From NCBI RefSeq assembly GCF_014137975.1, contig NZ_JACGWZ010000001.1, forward strand, positions 1,426,001-1,490,000: a stretch of DNA of 64,000 nucleotides, given 5' to 3'. This document shows, in pieces, positions 43,425-51,643 of this stretch. Position numbers and translations under genes: made by a program. Numbering within the stretch: position 1 is the stretch's first letter; each line of letters starts with the position of its first letter. Source of the stretch: Halosaccharopolyspora lacisalsi (GTDB lineage: Bacteria > Actinomycetota > Actinomycetes > Mycobacteriales > Pseudonocardiaceae). Below the pieces are notes generated by a model. The model saw only the letters and a list, made by a program, of their open reading frames with translations. It was not told the origin of the DNA and did no database searches.

Positions 43425-43988
43425 ATGACCATCACGCGGGGAGAGAGCCTGGTCGGCATCATCGTCGCAGACCACCGCGCCGTGGACGAGGTTTTCGGCG
43501 AGTTGGAGAACGGCACCGGCTCTGCCGGGCATCGTCGTGCACTCATGGACCACGTGATCACCGAGCTTGTGCGGCACTCAGTGGCCGAAGAGCAGTACCT
43601 CTATCCTGCGGCTCGTGAAAAGCTCGCGGACGGGGGCCGGATCGCCGATCACGAGCTCAAAGAGCATGCCGAATCCGAAAAGCTGCTGAAGCAACTCGAA
43701 GGAGTCGACCCCAGCGATCCGGAGTTCGATCGCCTGGGGCGTAAGCTGATCAGCGACATCCGGCATCACATCGAGGACGAAGAAAACGACCTGCTCCCAC
43801 AGCTGTCCAAGGCCTGCACGATCGAAGAGCTCGACGACCTGGGCAAGAAGGTCCTGATGGCCAAGGAGGCGGCCCCGACCCGGCCCCATCCCTCCGCGCC
43901 GGACAGGCCACCGGCCAACATGATCCTCGATACCGGCATCGGCATGATCGACCGACTTCGCGATGTGCTCTCCGGTCGTGAGCAGTGA
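43425..43988 (+). CDS. Hemerythrin HHE-domain protein
   Basis: 187-aa cytoplasmic protein with a four-helix hemerythrin fold: IIVADHRAVDEVFGELENG, DHVITELVRHSVAEEQYLYP, DHELKEHAESEKLLKQL and DIRHHIEDEENDLLPQL supply the His and Glu ligands of a di-iron site. Hemerythrin-like proteins sense or bind O2, NO or H2O2. The ATG at 43425 follows GAGGAGG; the ATG at 43422 is too close to it. No operon partner. Confidence 0.9.
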   Translation: MTITRGESLVGIIVADHRAVDEVFGELENGTGSAGHRRALMDHVITELVRHSVAEEQYLYPAAREKLADGGRIADHELKEHAESEKLLKQLEGVDPSDPEFDRLGRKLISDIRHHIEDEENDLLPQLSKACTIEELDDLGKKVLMAKEAAPTRPHPSAPDRPPANMILDTGIGMIDRLRDVLSGREQ

Positions 43989-44476
43989 CCCTCGCCCGCG
44001 TGACTGCAGTAGTAGCCGCTGGCCTCTGCAGCTACGCGGGCATGAGTTGCCCGTTGTCGCGGGCGGAATCTTCGCGGGGAGACATTTCCTGCCACAGTGA
44101 AGTTTTCCGGGGACGCGGGCCAAGACGACGCGTTACGCAGCACGGTGTGAAGTGTTTCCGCCTGAGCGGAGACTTCAGAGAATCGGACGGTGCTGCTCGG
44201 GCTCGTCCTGAACGGTTTCGTCGGCCGACGCTCAAGTATGGAAGGACCTCGTCGCCGCGGCGGGCGGCTGCTCGGAGCAAGCGGTTCCGGTCGTTCTGGT
44301 GGCTGGGGCGCGTGGTCCGGCCCAGCAGGTCCGCCGTGCCGAGGTGCTCGCCACCCGGCTGGTGCGAGAGCGTGGCGTCGCGGTGCGGCAGCTTGCCGAG
44401 TATGCCGGTACCACCGGCCGTTGCGAGAGCGCATGACTTCGCTTCACCGCGGCGGGCAGTTACTCGCGGCGGATTG
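43989..44476. other. Intergenic stretch, no supported gene
   Basis: A plus-strand frame at 44235-44420 (DLVAAAGGCSEQAVPVVLVA, then AEVLATRLVRERGVAVRQLA) is protein-like but has no start, and is followed by stops. Possibly a fragment. Confidence 0.35.
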
Positions 44477-44980
44477 TCACCCGGTGGGAGCAGCGCGGGA
44501 GGGGCCTCCGTCGGGCTCGTCTCGGGGCACGGCGCGTGGGTGGGGGTGGCGTGCTCGGGTGTGTGCGGTAGTAGCGGTCTTCTCGGGGTCGAAGGTGGAC
44601 TGGTCGCCGTAGGTGAACCGGCAGGTCAGGTCGAGGGCTTGCAGGGCCCGGTCGATGGCGTGGGTGCCGGTGATCGGAGTGAGGTGGTGGCCCGTGGTGC
44701 GGGTGTGGTGCTCGGCGTGCAGCAGCGCTTCGGTCGCCACGCCGCCCAGGAAGGTCACACCGCTGAGGCCGAGCACGGTGTGGTGGCGCGCAGGCGTGGG
44801 TCCGGCACCTCGACGAACCGGGATGTGGTGGCCAGGTCGAGGGGCCCGACGGGCGTGAACACGATCTTCTCGCGGTGCGGCCGGGTCACGCTGATGCGGA
44901 ACGAACCCTCGTCGGAGGGAGAGCCGCGGTTGGTGGCCAGTGCGGGTTCGGTGGCGCTGGTGGGGGTGCCCCTATGGGGT
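44477..44980 (-). pseudogene. STAS-domain anti-sigma-factor antagonist, frameshifted
   Basis: FRISVTRPHREKIVFTPVGP and LDLATTSRFVEVPDPRLRAT form the first half; after a shift near 44780 it resumes VLGLSGVTFLGGVATEALLH, then GTHAIDRALQALDLTCRF. In working antagonists the motif is FLxSSGL with a phosphorylated Ser; here it is FLGGVAT, so the regulatory Ser is gone. Two independent defects indicate an inactive gene. Confidence 0.6.
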
Positions 44981-45089
44981 TGGTCAAGCCGTTTGGGGTG
45001 CGGGCGGCATCGGCGATCACGACGGCATCGCAGCCGCATCTCCGGCCGATGTTGACCGTACGTCGGCACGCGAAAATGTCGCCATAGCT

Positions 45090-45453
45090 GTGGATTTCGT
45101 CGATCGATCGGGTTTTCCCGCATTTGATCGTGAGGCAGTCGTACGGGCCGGGCTTGATCCGGAGTTTTCCGAAGAATTCGAGACGTCTTTCATTGAGACG
45201 GTCGAACTGCTGAAGCAGTCCCTGTGTCGAAATTCTCGGACGATCCGGAGATCGCTCCGGCGAGCAGCATCTTCCCCGCTTGGCTGAACTGCGTGATTTC
45301 TATATCCTGCATTGCAGGGTCTCTATTGGTGCTGTTTCCGCGGCGTTCACCACCGGTGCGTCGCTGCCAGCTGCTCTCGCCTCCTACGGGCTTGCCGCAG
45401 CCGCCGCTGCCGGTCCATGTTACGATGAAAGTGGTGACCCCGTTTTCGTGTGA
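45090..45453 (+). pseudogene. Hypothetical protein, likely frameshifted
   Basis: VDFVDRSGFPAFDREAVVRA and GLDPEFSEEFETSFIETVEL, then after a shift near 45222 LAELRDFYILHCRVSIGAVS and TTGASLPAALASYGLAAAAA. The base composition is lower in GC than its surroundings. No family recognised and no firm start. Confidence 0.3.
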
Positions 45454-45501
45454 TTACGTGAAATGTTCCCTTGAACGGGCGAGTTAGTCCGCGAGGTAAA
45501 A

Positions 45502-45702
45502 ATGAAGCGCATGTCGTCCAGGTTCCTTGTGGTCCAAGCGATATCGCTTCTCGGGGTGTCCCTGGCTTTTGCTATGAATGTTGCACCGGGTGCGAGTTCC
45601 GTGATTCCTGGACCCGCGACATGGGTTCTGCTCGTGTTGAGCCTGATTTATCTCGCGGTCAGCATAGGCGAACTTGTCCGGCGCGGAGCGCAGGAGAAGT
45701 AG
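45502..45702 (+). CDS. Small two-helix membrane protein
   Basis: 66-aa protein: KRMSSRFLVVQAISLLGVSL (signal-like helix), then ATWVLLVLSLIYLAVSIGEL (second helix) and a basic tail. GAGGTAAAA lies before the ATG. Short, with AT-richer codons than its neighbours. Unknown family. Confidence 0.5.
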   Translation: MKRMSSRFLVVQAISLLGVSLAFAMNVAPGASSVIPGPATWVLLVLSLIYLAVSIGELVRRGAQEK

Positions 45703-46748
45703 CACTCGATATCGAAAACATGCTGAGACGACTAAGACGAGGCCGCTGAACCGGACAGCCCTCGGCGGCCAGGTCGAAGCTCATCCTGAACGCGCCCCAG
45801 AACGCACAGTGCAAGCATTCCGAGTCGCTTTCACGCCTGCCTCCGTGAGCATCCGTGTTCACGGATGCGGGTTTGCCTTACTCGGGGCCTTTCCGGTTCC
45901 TGCCGCTAGAAGGGACCCGGAGAAGAACCGTGATAAATTGAACGGCAGCGGGCATCGTTGCTGGTCGTTCCGAGGCGATGTGCGGCTTCCTTGAGTCTCG
46001 AAGCGAGCTGGGGTAGTGCGATGAGCTGCAGTAACGTTCAGTTTGCCCCGCCTGTTCTCCATACCCCTACAGTCGCCGGATTTTGTTCCGGTTTTCCTCA
46101 CGCCCCTTCTCCTCGGAGGGCTCACTCGGGCGAGGCCAGTGGGTTTTCTCAGTGGTCCGGGATTGCCACGTGGTGCGGTGAGACGCCTGTTGGATCCACC
46201 CACCGAGCGGATCCGCTCGATCGTGCCGTGCGCGGTATTCACGTTGATCACTCCCGTCCGCGAGGCCTGCTCCCAGGAGACGACGGAGAGAGCCACCCGC
46301 GATGCTCGCCACCGGAACCACCCGTTCAACCCAACGTGGACAGCGAGCCTGGAGTGCTCGTCACCTCGGTGGGCTTGTACTCGGTGCGCACTCTGCTCAT
46401 CGCGGTCCTGGCTATGGCGATCGCCCGGTTCGTTGGACTTGCCGCCGGTTTCCCAGCTGGTCTCGAGGCAGCACAGGTCGTCGGCTCCCCCGCTGGAGTG
46501 ATCGTCGGGCTAATCAGCGGCCTCGCTTCACCATTGCCGGACTGACTGCGGCCGGTTCTCTGCACAGCCTCGTCGACACGAGAAAGTGAAGGATGACAAG
46601 CGCACCCCCCCGGGGACGGTGAAATCGTATCCGCGAGAGCGGCTGTGCCGGGTGGCGTCACTGATCGGTCCTGATCCGAGTCCGGCGATCAGGTCGGCGA
46701 CGGCATGTTCGCGGTCCTCGGCGTAGTGGCTTTTGGTTCCATCCGTCC
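45703..46748. other. Intergenic stretch with relics
   Basis: About 1 kb without an intact gene. A plus-strand frame at 46355-46545 encodes a hydrophobic stretch (LLIAVLAMAIARFVGLAAGF) with no start. On the minus strand at 46653-46728 the piece HYAEDREHAVADLIAGLG resembles a second relic at 58.5 kb. Confidence 0.4.
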
Positions 46749-47396
46749 TCAGTGGACCGGCGCACCGCCGAGTGCCCCGAGCACGCCGAGGCCGGTCCGG
46801 ATCGGATCAAGTAGCAGGGGTAGACCCGAGTCCTGCTCGGCGGTGTCGACCGCCGAGCATCCGTTCACCACCGCGGTGACTCCGGCGGCGCGTGCTGCGC
46901 TCAGCGCGGGACGCATCGCGGCGGCCCAGCGCGCGGGGTCGGTGATGTCGGCGACCCCGAGGTCCAGCACGGTCACCTCGTGAAACGAGGCGTCCCAGCC
47001 GTAGCAGGTGATCCGGTGCCGGAGCTCGGCGGCGATCGCCGCGTTTCGGGTGATCGCCCCGACCCGGTGCCCGGCGGCGACTGCGGCACCGATGGTCAGC
47101 CGGAGCAGCCCCAGTGCGGGTCGTCCGCCCAGCGTGCCACCGTCGGTCGGCACGCCGGGGTCGAGCACGCAGTCCGGGAGCACCGCGTCGCAGTCAGGGG
47201 CGTCGGCCAGGGCGTCGGCGACAAGGGCCTCCGAGTGACGCACCTCGGCTGCGGTATCGAGCGCGCGGGGCCCATCCGGGTCCAAGTCGGACAGCACCAC
47301 CCGAATTCCGGCCGGGACGAGCACGTCGTACCGGGCTTGGCGGCGGGCCAGTTCGAACGGCCCGACGGTGATCGGGGTGACGGCACGGACGCGCAT
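46749..47396 (-). CDS. Asp/Glu/hydantoin racemase-superfamily protein
   Basis: 215-aa cytoplasmic enzyme. The paired catalytic cysteines expected of the superfamily are seen in AVLPDCVLDPGVPTD and AVVNGCSAVD, with two Rossmann-like halves. GAGGAGG lies seven bases before the ATG at 47396. Members racemise Asp, Glu or hydantoins, or isomerise maleate. Last gene of the IclR cluster's left arm; with a hydantoinase-type enzyme in the right arm, racemisation of a ring-opened or cyclic amide intermediate is a reasonable guess. Confidence 0.75.
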   Translation of the reverse strand: MRVRAVTPITVGPFELARRQARYDVLVPAGIRVVLSDLDPDGPRALDTAAEVRHSEALVADALADAPDCDAVLPDCVLDPGVPTDGGTLGGRPALGLLRLTIGAAVAAGHRVGAITRNAAIAAELRHRITCYGWDASFHEVTVLDLGVADITDPARWAAAMRPALSAARAAGVTAVVNGCSAVDTAEQDSGLPLLLDPIRTGLGVLGALGGAPVH

Positions 47397-47407
47397 GCGG
47401 TTCCTCC

Positions 47408-48769
47408 TCATCGGAAGCGGGTCACCGAGCCGAGCGCCCGAAGCCGTTCCCCGGTGTCCGCTGCGTCCGGCAGCGCGGCGCAGTGGTCTCGGATGCCGGT
47501 AACCACGTCCGGGGCACCGAGCAGGTCACCGAGGACGCGGGCCCGGTCGTCGGGGGTGAAGGGGTGGTACGCGGCGTCGCCGACCGGGTTCGGCTGCTCC
47601 GCGACGAACCGGCCGCGTGCCGTGCTCACGGTGACCCGGACCGGGCGCTCGGCCGGTAGCCGGGCGTCCAGGTCGGCCGCCGCCCGCACCGTGACCCGGC
47701 GGGCGAGGTCCTCCGTGGAGGGGTCGGCCAGCGCGTCCGCGGACAGGTCGGCCGGGACGAGCCGCCCCCGGCGCAGCGCGGTGGCGACTACGAACGGCAG
47801 CGAGAACATCGCGGCCAGCGGAGTCGGCCACCGCGTCCGGTCGAGCTGCGCGCCGAGCGAGTGGATCTCGACGAGGACCTCTTCGGGATAACCGTCGACC
47901 CGGTCCCGCAGGGACAGCGCTGCGTCGACGGCGGCGTGGGTGAACGAGCACGACGAGTGCTGCTTGAAGTAGCCGCCGAGGATCTCCCAGCGCTCTCCCA
48001 AGCCGTCGTCGAGCGCGTTGGGGTCGAGGTCGCCGATCAGGTCCCCGAGCGATGCGGCGGCGACACCGGTCAGGTGCCCGGTCCCGGACGCGGCCAGTCG
48101 GGCCGCGGCGAGACCGGACTGGTTCGCCGCGCCGACCCAGGCGTCGCGAACCGGGTTGCCGTCCAGGGCCGCGGAGAACGGTCCGGCTACCGGCAGACCG
48201 CTCCCGGCGTCGATCGCGACCGCTGCGTCGTCGGGACGCAGCCCCAGGACCCGGGCGCAACCGGCCCCGGCGCCGGCGACGCCCCAGTTGCCGTGCGGGT
48301 GGGTGCCCGGCCGGAGCCGGGTCGCACGGCCGAACCTGGCCGCGACCTCGTAGGCGACGAGCAATGCGCTGCACAGATCCGTTCCTGTCGTCGTCCGCCG
48401 CGACGCCAGGGCCAGCACGGCCGGGAAGCCGTGCGCCGCCGGATGACCGCCGGCGAGCCGGTGCCCGTCGTCGAGTTCGAGTCGGACCGACGCGGTGGCG
48501 TTCAACCACGCGGCAGCATCGACCGCGACCGTTCGTCCGGTCCCGAACAGGGGGGCCGACCCGGTCGGCGGGTCCCAGGACTCGACGAGCGCCCGCTGCG
48601 CGGGCTCGCGCGAGCCGAGCGCGGTGACCGCGACGGTGTCGACGAGCACGGTCAGCACCCGTGCCCGGACCTCGGCCGGGACGTCGGACCAACGCAGCCC
48701 GGCCACCCATCCGCCCAGCCGCCCGACGGCCGCCCTGACGACGTCTTGACGGGTCTCCCGCGCGACCAC
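47408..48769 (-). CDS. MmgE/PrpD-family protein (copy 1)
   Basis: 453-aa enzyme of the family that includes 2-methylcitrate dehydratase, cis-aconitate decarboxylase and iminodisuccinate epimerase. VDTVAVTALGSREPAQRALV, LELDDGHRLAGGHPAAHGFP, GNWGVAGAGAGCARVLGL and GGYFKQHSSCSFTHAAVDAA (active-site lid region) are typical. The GTG at 48769 is two bases after the MFS stop. Only distantly similar to the second copy at 50.2 kb, so the two probably do different steps. Confidence 0.85.
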   Translation of the reverse strand: MVARETRQDVVRAAVGRLGGWVAGLRWSDVPAEVRARVLTVLVDTVAVTALGSREPAQRALVESWDPPTGSAPLFGTGRTVAVDAAAWLNATASVRLELDDGHRLAGGHPAAHGFPAVLALASRRTTTGTDLCSALLVAYEVAARFGRATRLRPGTHPHGNWGVAGAGAGCARVLGLRPDDAAVAIDAGSGLPVAGPFSAALDGNPVRDAWVGAANQSGLAAARLAASGTGHLTGVAAASLGDLIGDLDPNALDDGLGERWEILGGYFKQHSSCSFTHAAVDAALSLRDRVDGYPEEVLVEIHSLGAQLDRTRWPTPLAAMFSLPFVVATALRRGRLVPADLSADALADPSTEDLARRVTVRAAADLDARLPAERPVRVTVSTARGRFVAEQPNPVGDAAYHPFTPDDRARVLGDLLGAPDVVTGIRDHCAALPDAADTGERLRALGSVTRFR

Positions 48770-48771
48770 GG

Positions 48772-50058
48772 TCAGGCCGACTCGATGGCGGTCTCGACCG
48801 CAGGGGCCGCGGCACGGGTCGGCTCGCGCGGGACGAGCAGCATCAGCAGCGCACCGGCCACCGCCAGCCCGGCCATCACGACGAACCCGCTGGTGAAGCT
48901 GCCCGTGCTGGACACGATGAACCCCATCACCGAGGGGGCCACGATCCCGGACGCCGCGAAGGAGGCATCGGCGAATCCGGCCGCACTGCCGGGCTGGTCC
49001 GGAGCCGCGTCGATGGCGGCGACCCACCAGATGCCGCCGGTGACGAAGCCGAAGCCGACGCCGAGCGAGATCGAGATCAGCCCGACGGTCAGGGTCGGCG
49101 CGATCGCCAGAGGTGCCAGCGAGCATCCGGCCAGCAGCAGAGCCACGCCCATGACCGCGAACCGGCTGCGGATTCGCGGGCTGCGGCGGTAGACACGGTC
49201 GACGATGACGCCGCCGGCCAGCGCGCCGACGATGCCGCACGCCCACGGCGCGATCGAGAACGCGCCGGCCTGATTGACGCTGAGTCCGTAGGCATCGGAC
49301 AAGAACGAGGGCAGCCAGTACATGAATCCCCAGAACATGAACCCCCAGGCGAAGTAACCACCCGCGACCACCCACAGGTTCCGGTTGCTCAGCAGGGGGC
49401 GCCACCGCACCGGCGACCGGCCTGATCCGGCGTCTGCCTCCTGCCCCGATGCGATGAGGGCCCGCTCGGCCGCGCTCACCCGCGGAGACTCCTCCGGCAG
49501 GTCGCGCAACAGAGCGATCGCGATGACTCCCCAGACGGCACCGAAGATCGCCAGCGTCCAGAACATGCCGCGCCAGCCGACGAGATCCATCAGCCAGGTC
49601 AGCAGCGGGCCGGAGATCAACAGGCTGCCCGAGACCGCGACACCGCCACAGAGGGCCAGCGCGACCCCGCGTTCACGGATCGGCAGCCAGCGACTGACCG
49701 TCCGGGTCGCCGCCGGGAACGCCGGTGCTTCGCCGATCCCGAGCAGCAGGCGGATGATCAGCAGACCCGCGAACGATCCGGCGACCGGTATGAGTGCCGT
49801 GGTGATCGAGAACAGCGTGACGGCGGCGATCAGTACCCGCCGGCACCCGAACCGGTCCACCAACGGCCCGGACAGGAATGCGGCGACCATGTATCCGACC
49901 GAGAAGACGGAACTGATGATCCCGTACTGCGCGGTGGTGATCCCGAAGACTTCCTCGAGCGGTTCAACCGCGTAGGAGATCGCGCTGCGGTCGATGTAGT
50001 TGATGACGATGAGGGCGATGACCAGCCCCAACGTCACGAAGCGGAACCGTGTACTCAT
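48772..50058 (-). CDS. MFS transporter, anion:cation symporter (ACS) family
   Basis: 428-aa, twelve-helix importer of the hexuronate/glucarate/phthalate type: VIALIVINYIDRSAISYAVE (TM1), SGPLVDRFGCRRVLIAAV (loop 2-3), RLLLGIGEAPAFPAATRTVS (TM4) and WLPIRERGVALALCGG. ACS carriers take up organic anions with protons or Na+, which fits a carboxylate substrate for this cluster. It is the first gene of its transcription unit, preceded by a palindrome at 50098. Confidence 0.88.
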   Translation of the reverse strand: MSTRFRFVTLGLVIALIVINYIDRSAISYAVEPLEEVFGITTAQYGIISSVFSVGYMVAAFLSGPLVDRFGCRRVLIAAVTLFSITTALIPVAGSFAGLLIIRLLLGIGEAPAFPAATRTVSRWLPIRERGVALALCGGVAVSGSLLISGPLLTWLMDLVGWRGMFWTLAIFGAVWGVIAIALLRDLPEESPRVSAAERALIASGQEADAGSGRSPVRWRPLLSNRNLWVVAGGYFAWGFMFWGFMYWLPSFLSDAYGLSVNQAGAFSIAPWACGIVGALAGGVIVDRVYRRSPRIRSRFAVMGVALLLAGCSLAPLAIAPTLTVGLISISLGVGFGFVTGGIWWVAAIDAAPDQPGSAAGFADASFAASGIVAPSVMGFIVSSTGSFTSGFVVMAGLAVAGALLMLLVPREPTRAAAPAVETAIESA

Positions 50059-50097
50059 GATCGTTCCCCTTGAATCGGATCCGCTTCACGCGGATTA

Positions 50098-50118
50098 TTG
50101 TTCCGCTCTGCGAAACAA
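50098..50118. promoter_or_regulatory. Candidate IclR operator 1 (MFS operon)
   Basis: Arms TTGTTCCGC and GCGAAACAA around a TCT centre, 40 bp before the MFS start. It shares position-by-position identity with sites at 55362 and 55483. Symmetrical except for one pair. Confidence 0.6.
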
Positions 50119-50224
50119 AAGAGACGTCATTGTCGGCTTATTCTCGGAGAAGTGCGCATTTCAGGTCAATGATCAGGGAGGGGATTTGTTAATCCGGAGC
50201 AGAGATTTCCGGTCGGATGTTTCG

Positions 50225-51643
50225 CTAACCGGAACATTGTCCGGCGTTCTGCAATCCGGTCATCACTTCGGCGACCGGACGATCGTCGCGCAGGTCCCAC
50301 AACGACTCGACGATCCCGGCAGCCCGATCCGTTCCCACGGTCTGCTCGGCGTTACCGGTGAACTTGGCGGCGAGCTCGTCGGCCGACAGCGGCCGCTGCG
50401 GCCCGCCTAGGTTCTCTCGGACGCGTTCGGTAACCGAGGCGCCGTCGGCGAGTTCGGCGGTGAGCACGGCTGGGAACTGGCGCGGGAACCCGGCCGTCGC
50501 CTCGTCGTCGGCGACGACCCGCACCCGTCCGGCGAGCTCCAGCCGTCGGGGATCGGCCGCGGCGGCGTCGGTGAAGTCCTCGTGGAACACCCCCAGCCCG
50601 CCGCCGCCGAGCAGTGCGGCGGCCACGGTGTAGGGACCGGAGAACGCCGCATGGTACCCGGAGCGGGGCCGACGTTTCTCCTCCTCCGGCTCGGCGATCG
50701 TCCGCAGGACCGGCGCGGGCACCCCGAGCACCAGCTCGCGGACTCCGTCGGCGGTCACCCCCCGCTCGCGCAGCCGGAGCGCCGCGTCCACTCCCGCGTG
50801 CGTGAAGTGGTTGCACGGGTAGGGCTTGAAGAACACCCCCGGCGTCTCCCACTGCTCGCCGAGGCCGTCGGTGACCCGTTCCGGGTGCACCCGCTCGCCG
50901 CAGAACGCGCGCAGGAACCCGAAGCGGCCCTCGATCACCGTCGGCGGTCCGGTCAGGCCGTGCCGCGCCAGGTCGGCGGCGACCACGCCGGCGTGCGCGG
51001 CCCAGCCGCAGTGCACCCGCTTGATCGTGCCGCCGGTGCGGTTGGCCTCGATCACCCCGGCGCCCATGCTCGCCGCGATGCCCACGACCGAGGTCAGCCG
51101 GTCCGCGTCGAGCCCCTGCAACATGCCCGAGGCCACGGCCGCGCCCACCGAGCCGCAGATCGCCGTCGCGTGTTGGCCGTGCTCGAAGAACACCGAGTTG
51201 CCCAGCTCCTCGTCGTAACCGGCCATGCCCAGGCGGCAGGTCACCTCGATGCCCATCGCGGCCGCGGCCAGCAGTGCCCGACCGCCCGCCCCGGTGCGCT
51301 CCGCCGTGGCCAGCGCCGCCGGGACGACCGCCGCCGACGGGTGCAGCACCGACGGCAGGTGCGTGTCGTCGAAGTCCAGGCTGTGCGCCAGCGTGCCGTT
51401 GACCAGCGCCGCCGAGGGCGCTGGTACCCGCTGCGCCAGCCCGATCCCGGTCGCCACGGGCGTGCCGCCCCACTCGGTGGCCACCGCGCCGGCGACCCGG
51501 GCCGGTTCCTCGCGCGTGGCGGCCAGCGAGTTGCCGACGACGTCGACGATTCGCCGAACCAGGTCGTCGGCCAACCGGTCGTCGACGCCGTCGGCGGCCA
51601 TTCGGGCGCCGACCTCGCCGATTCGCTGCGCGGGGGTGCTCAT
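50225..51643 (-). CDS. MmgE/PrpD-family protein (copy 2)
   Basis: 472-aa family member: LNGT-type segment VNGTLAHSLDFDDTHLPSVL, HGQHATAICGSVGAAVASGM, GFLRAFCGERVHPERVTDGL and GVFFKPYPCNHFTHAGVDAA. It is the canonical-looking copy, with DFDD and YPCNHFTH motifs, and may act as dehydratase, decarboxylase or epimerase on a di- or tricarboxylate. The ATG overlaps the cyclase stop (ATGA). Confidence 0.88.
   Translation of the reverse strand: MSTPAQRIGEVGARMAADGVDDRLADDLVRRIVDVVGNSLAATREEPARVAGAVATEWGGTPVATGIGLAQRVPAPSAALVNGTLAHSLDFDDTHLPSVLHPSAAVVPAALATAERTGAGGRALLAAAAMGIEVTCRLGMAGYDEELGNSVFFEHGQHATAICGSVGAAVASGMLQGLDADRLTSVVGIAASMGAGVIEANRTGGTIKRVHCGWAAHAGVVAADLARHGLTGPPTVIEGRFGFLRAFCGERVHPERVTDGLGEQWETPGVFFKPYPCNHFTHAGVDAALRLRERGVTADGVRELVLGVPAPVLRTIAEPEEEKRRPRSGYHAAFSGPYTVAAALLGGGGLGVFHEDFTDAAAADPRRLELAGRVRVVADDEATAGFPRQFPAVLTAELADGASVTERVRENLGGPQRPLSADELAAKFTGNAEQTVGTDRAAGIVESLWDLRDDRPVAEVMTGLQNAGQCSG

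Noticed and set aside
47408-49405. A continuous 665-codon minus-strand frame covering copy-1 PrpD and part of the MFS gene
   Set aside because: The part upstream of 48769 is out of frame with the clear MFS protein and is a shadow; the PrpD gene starts at the GTG at 48769.
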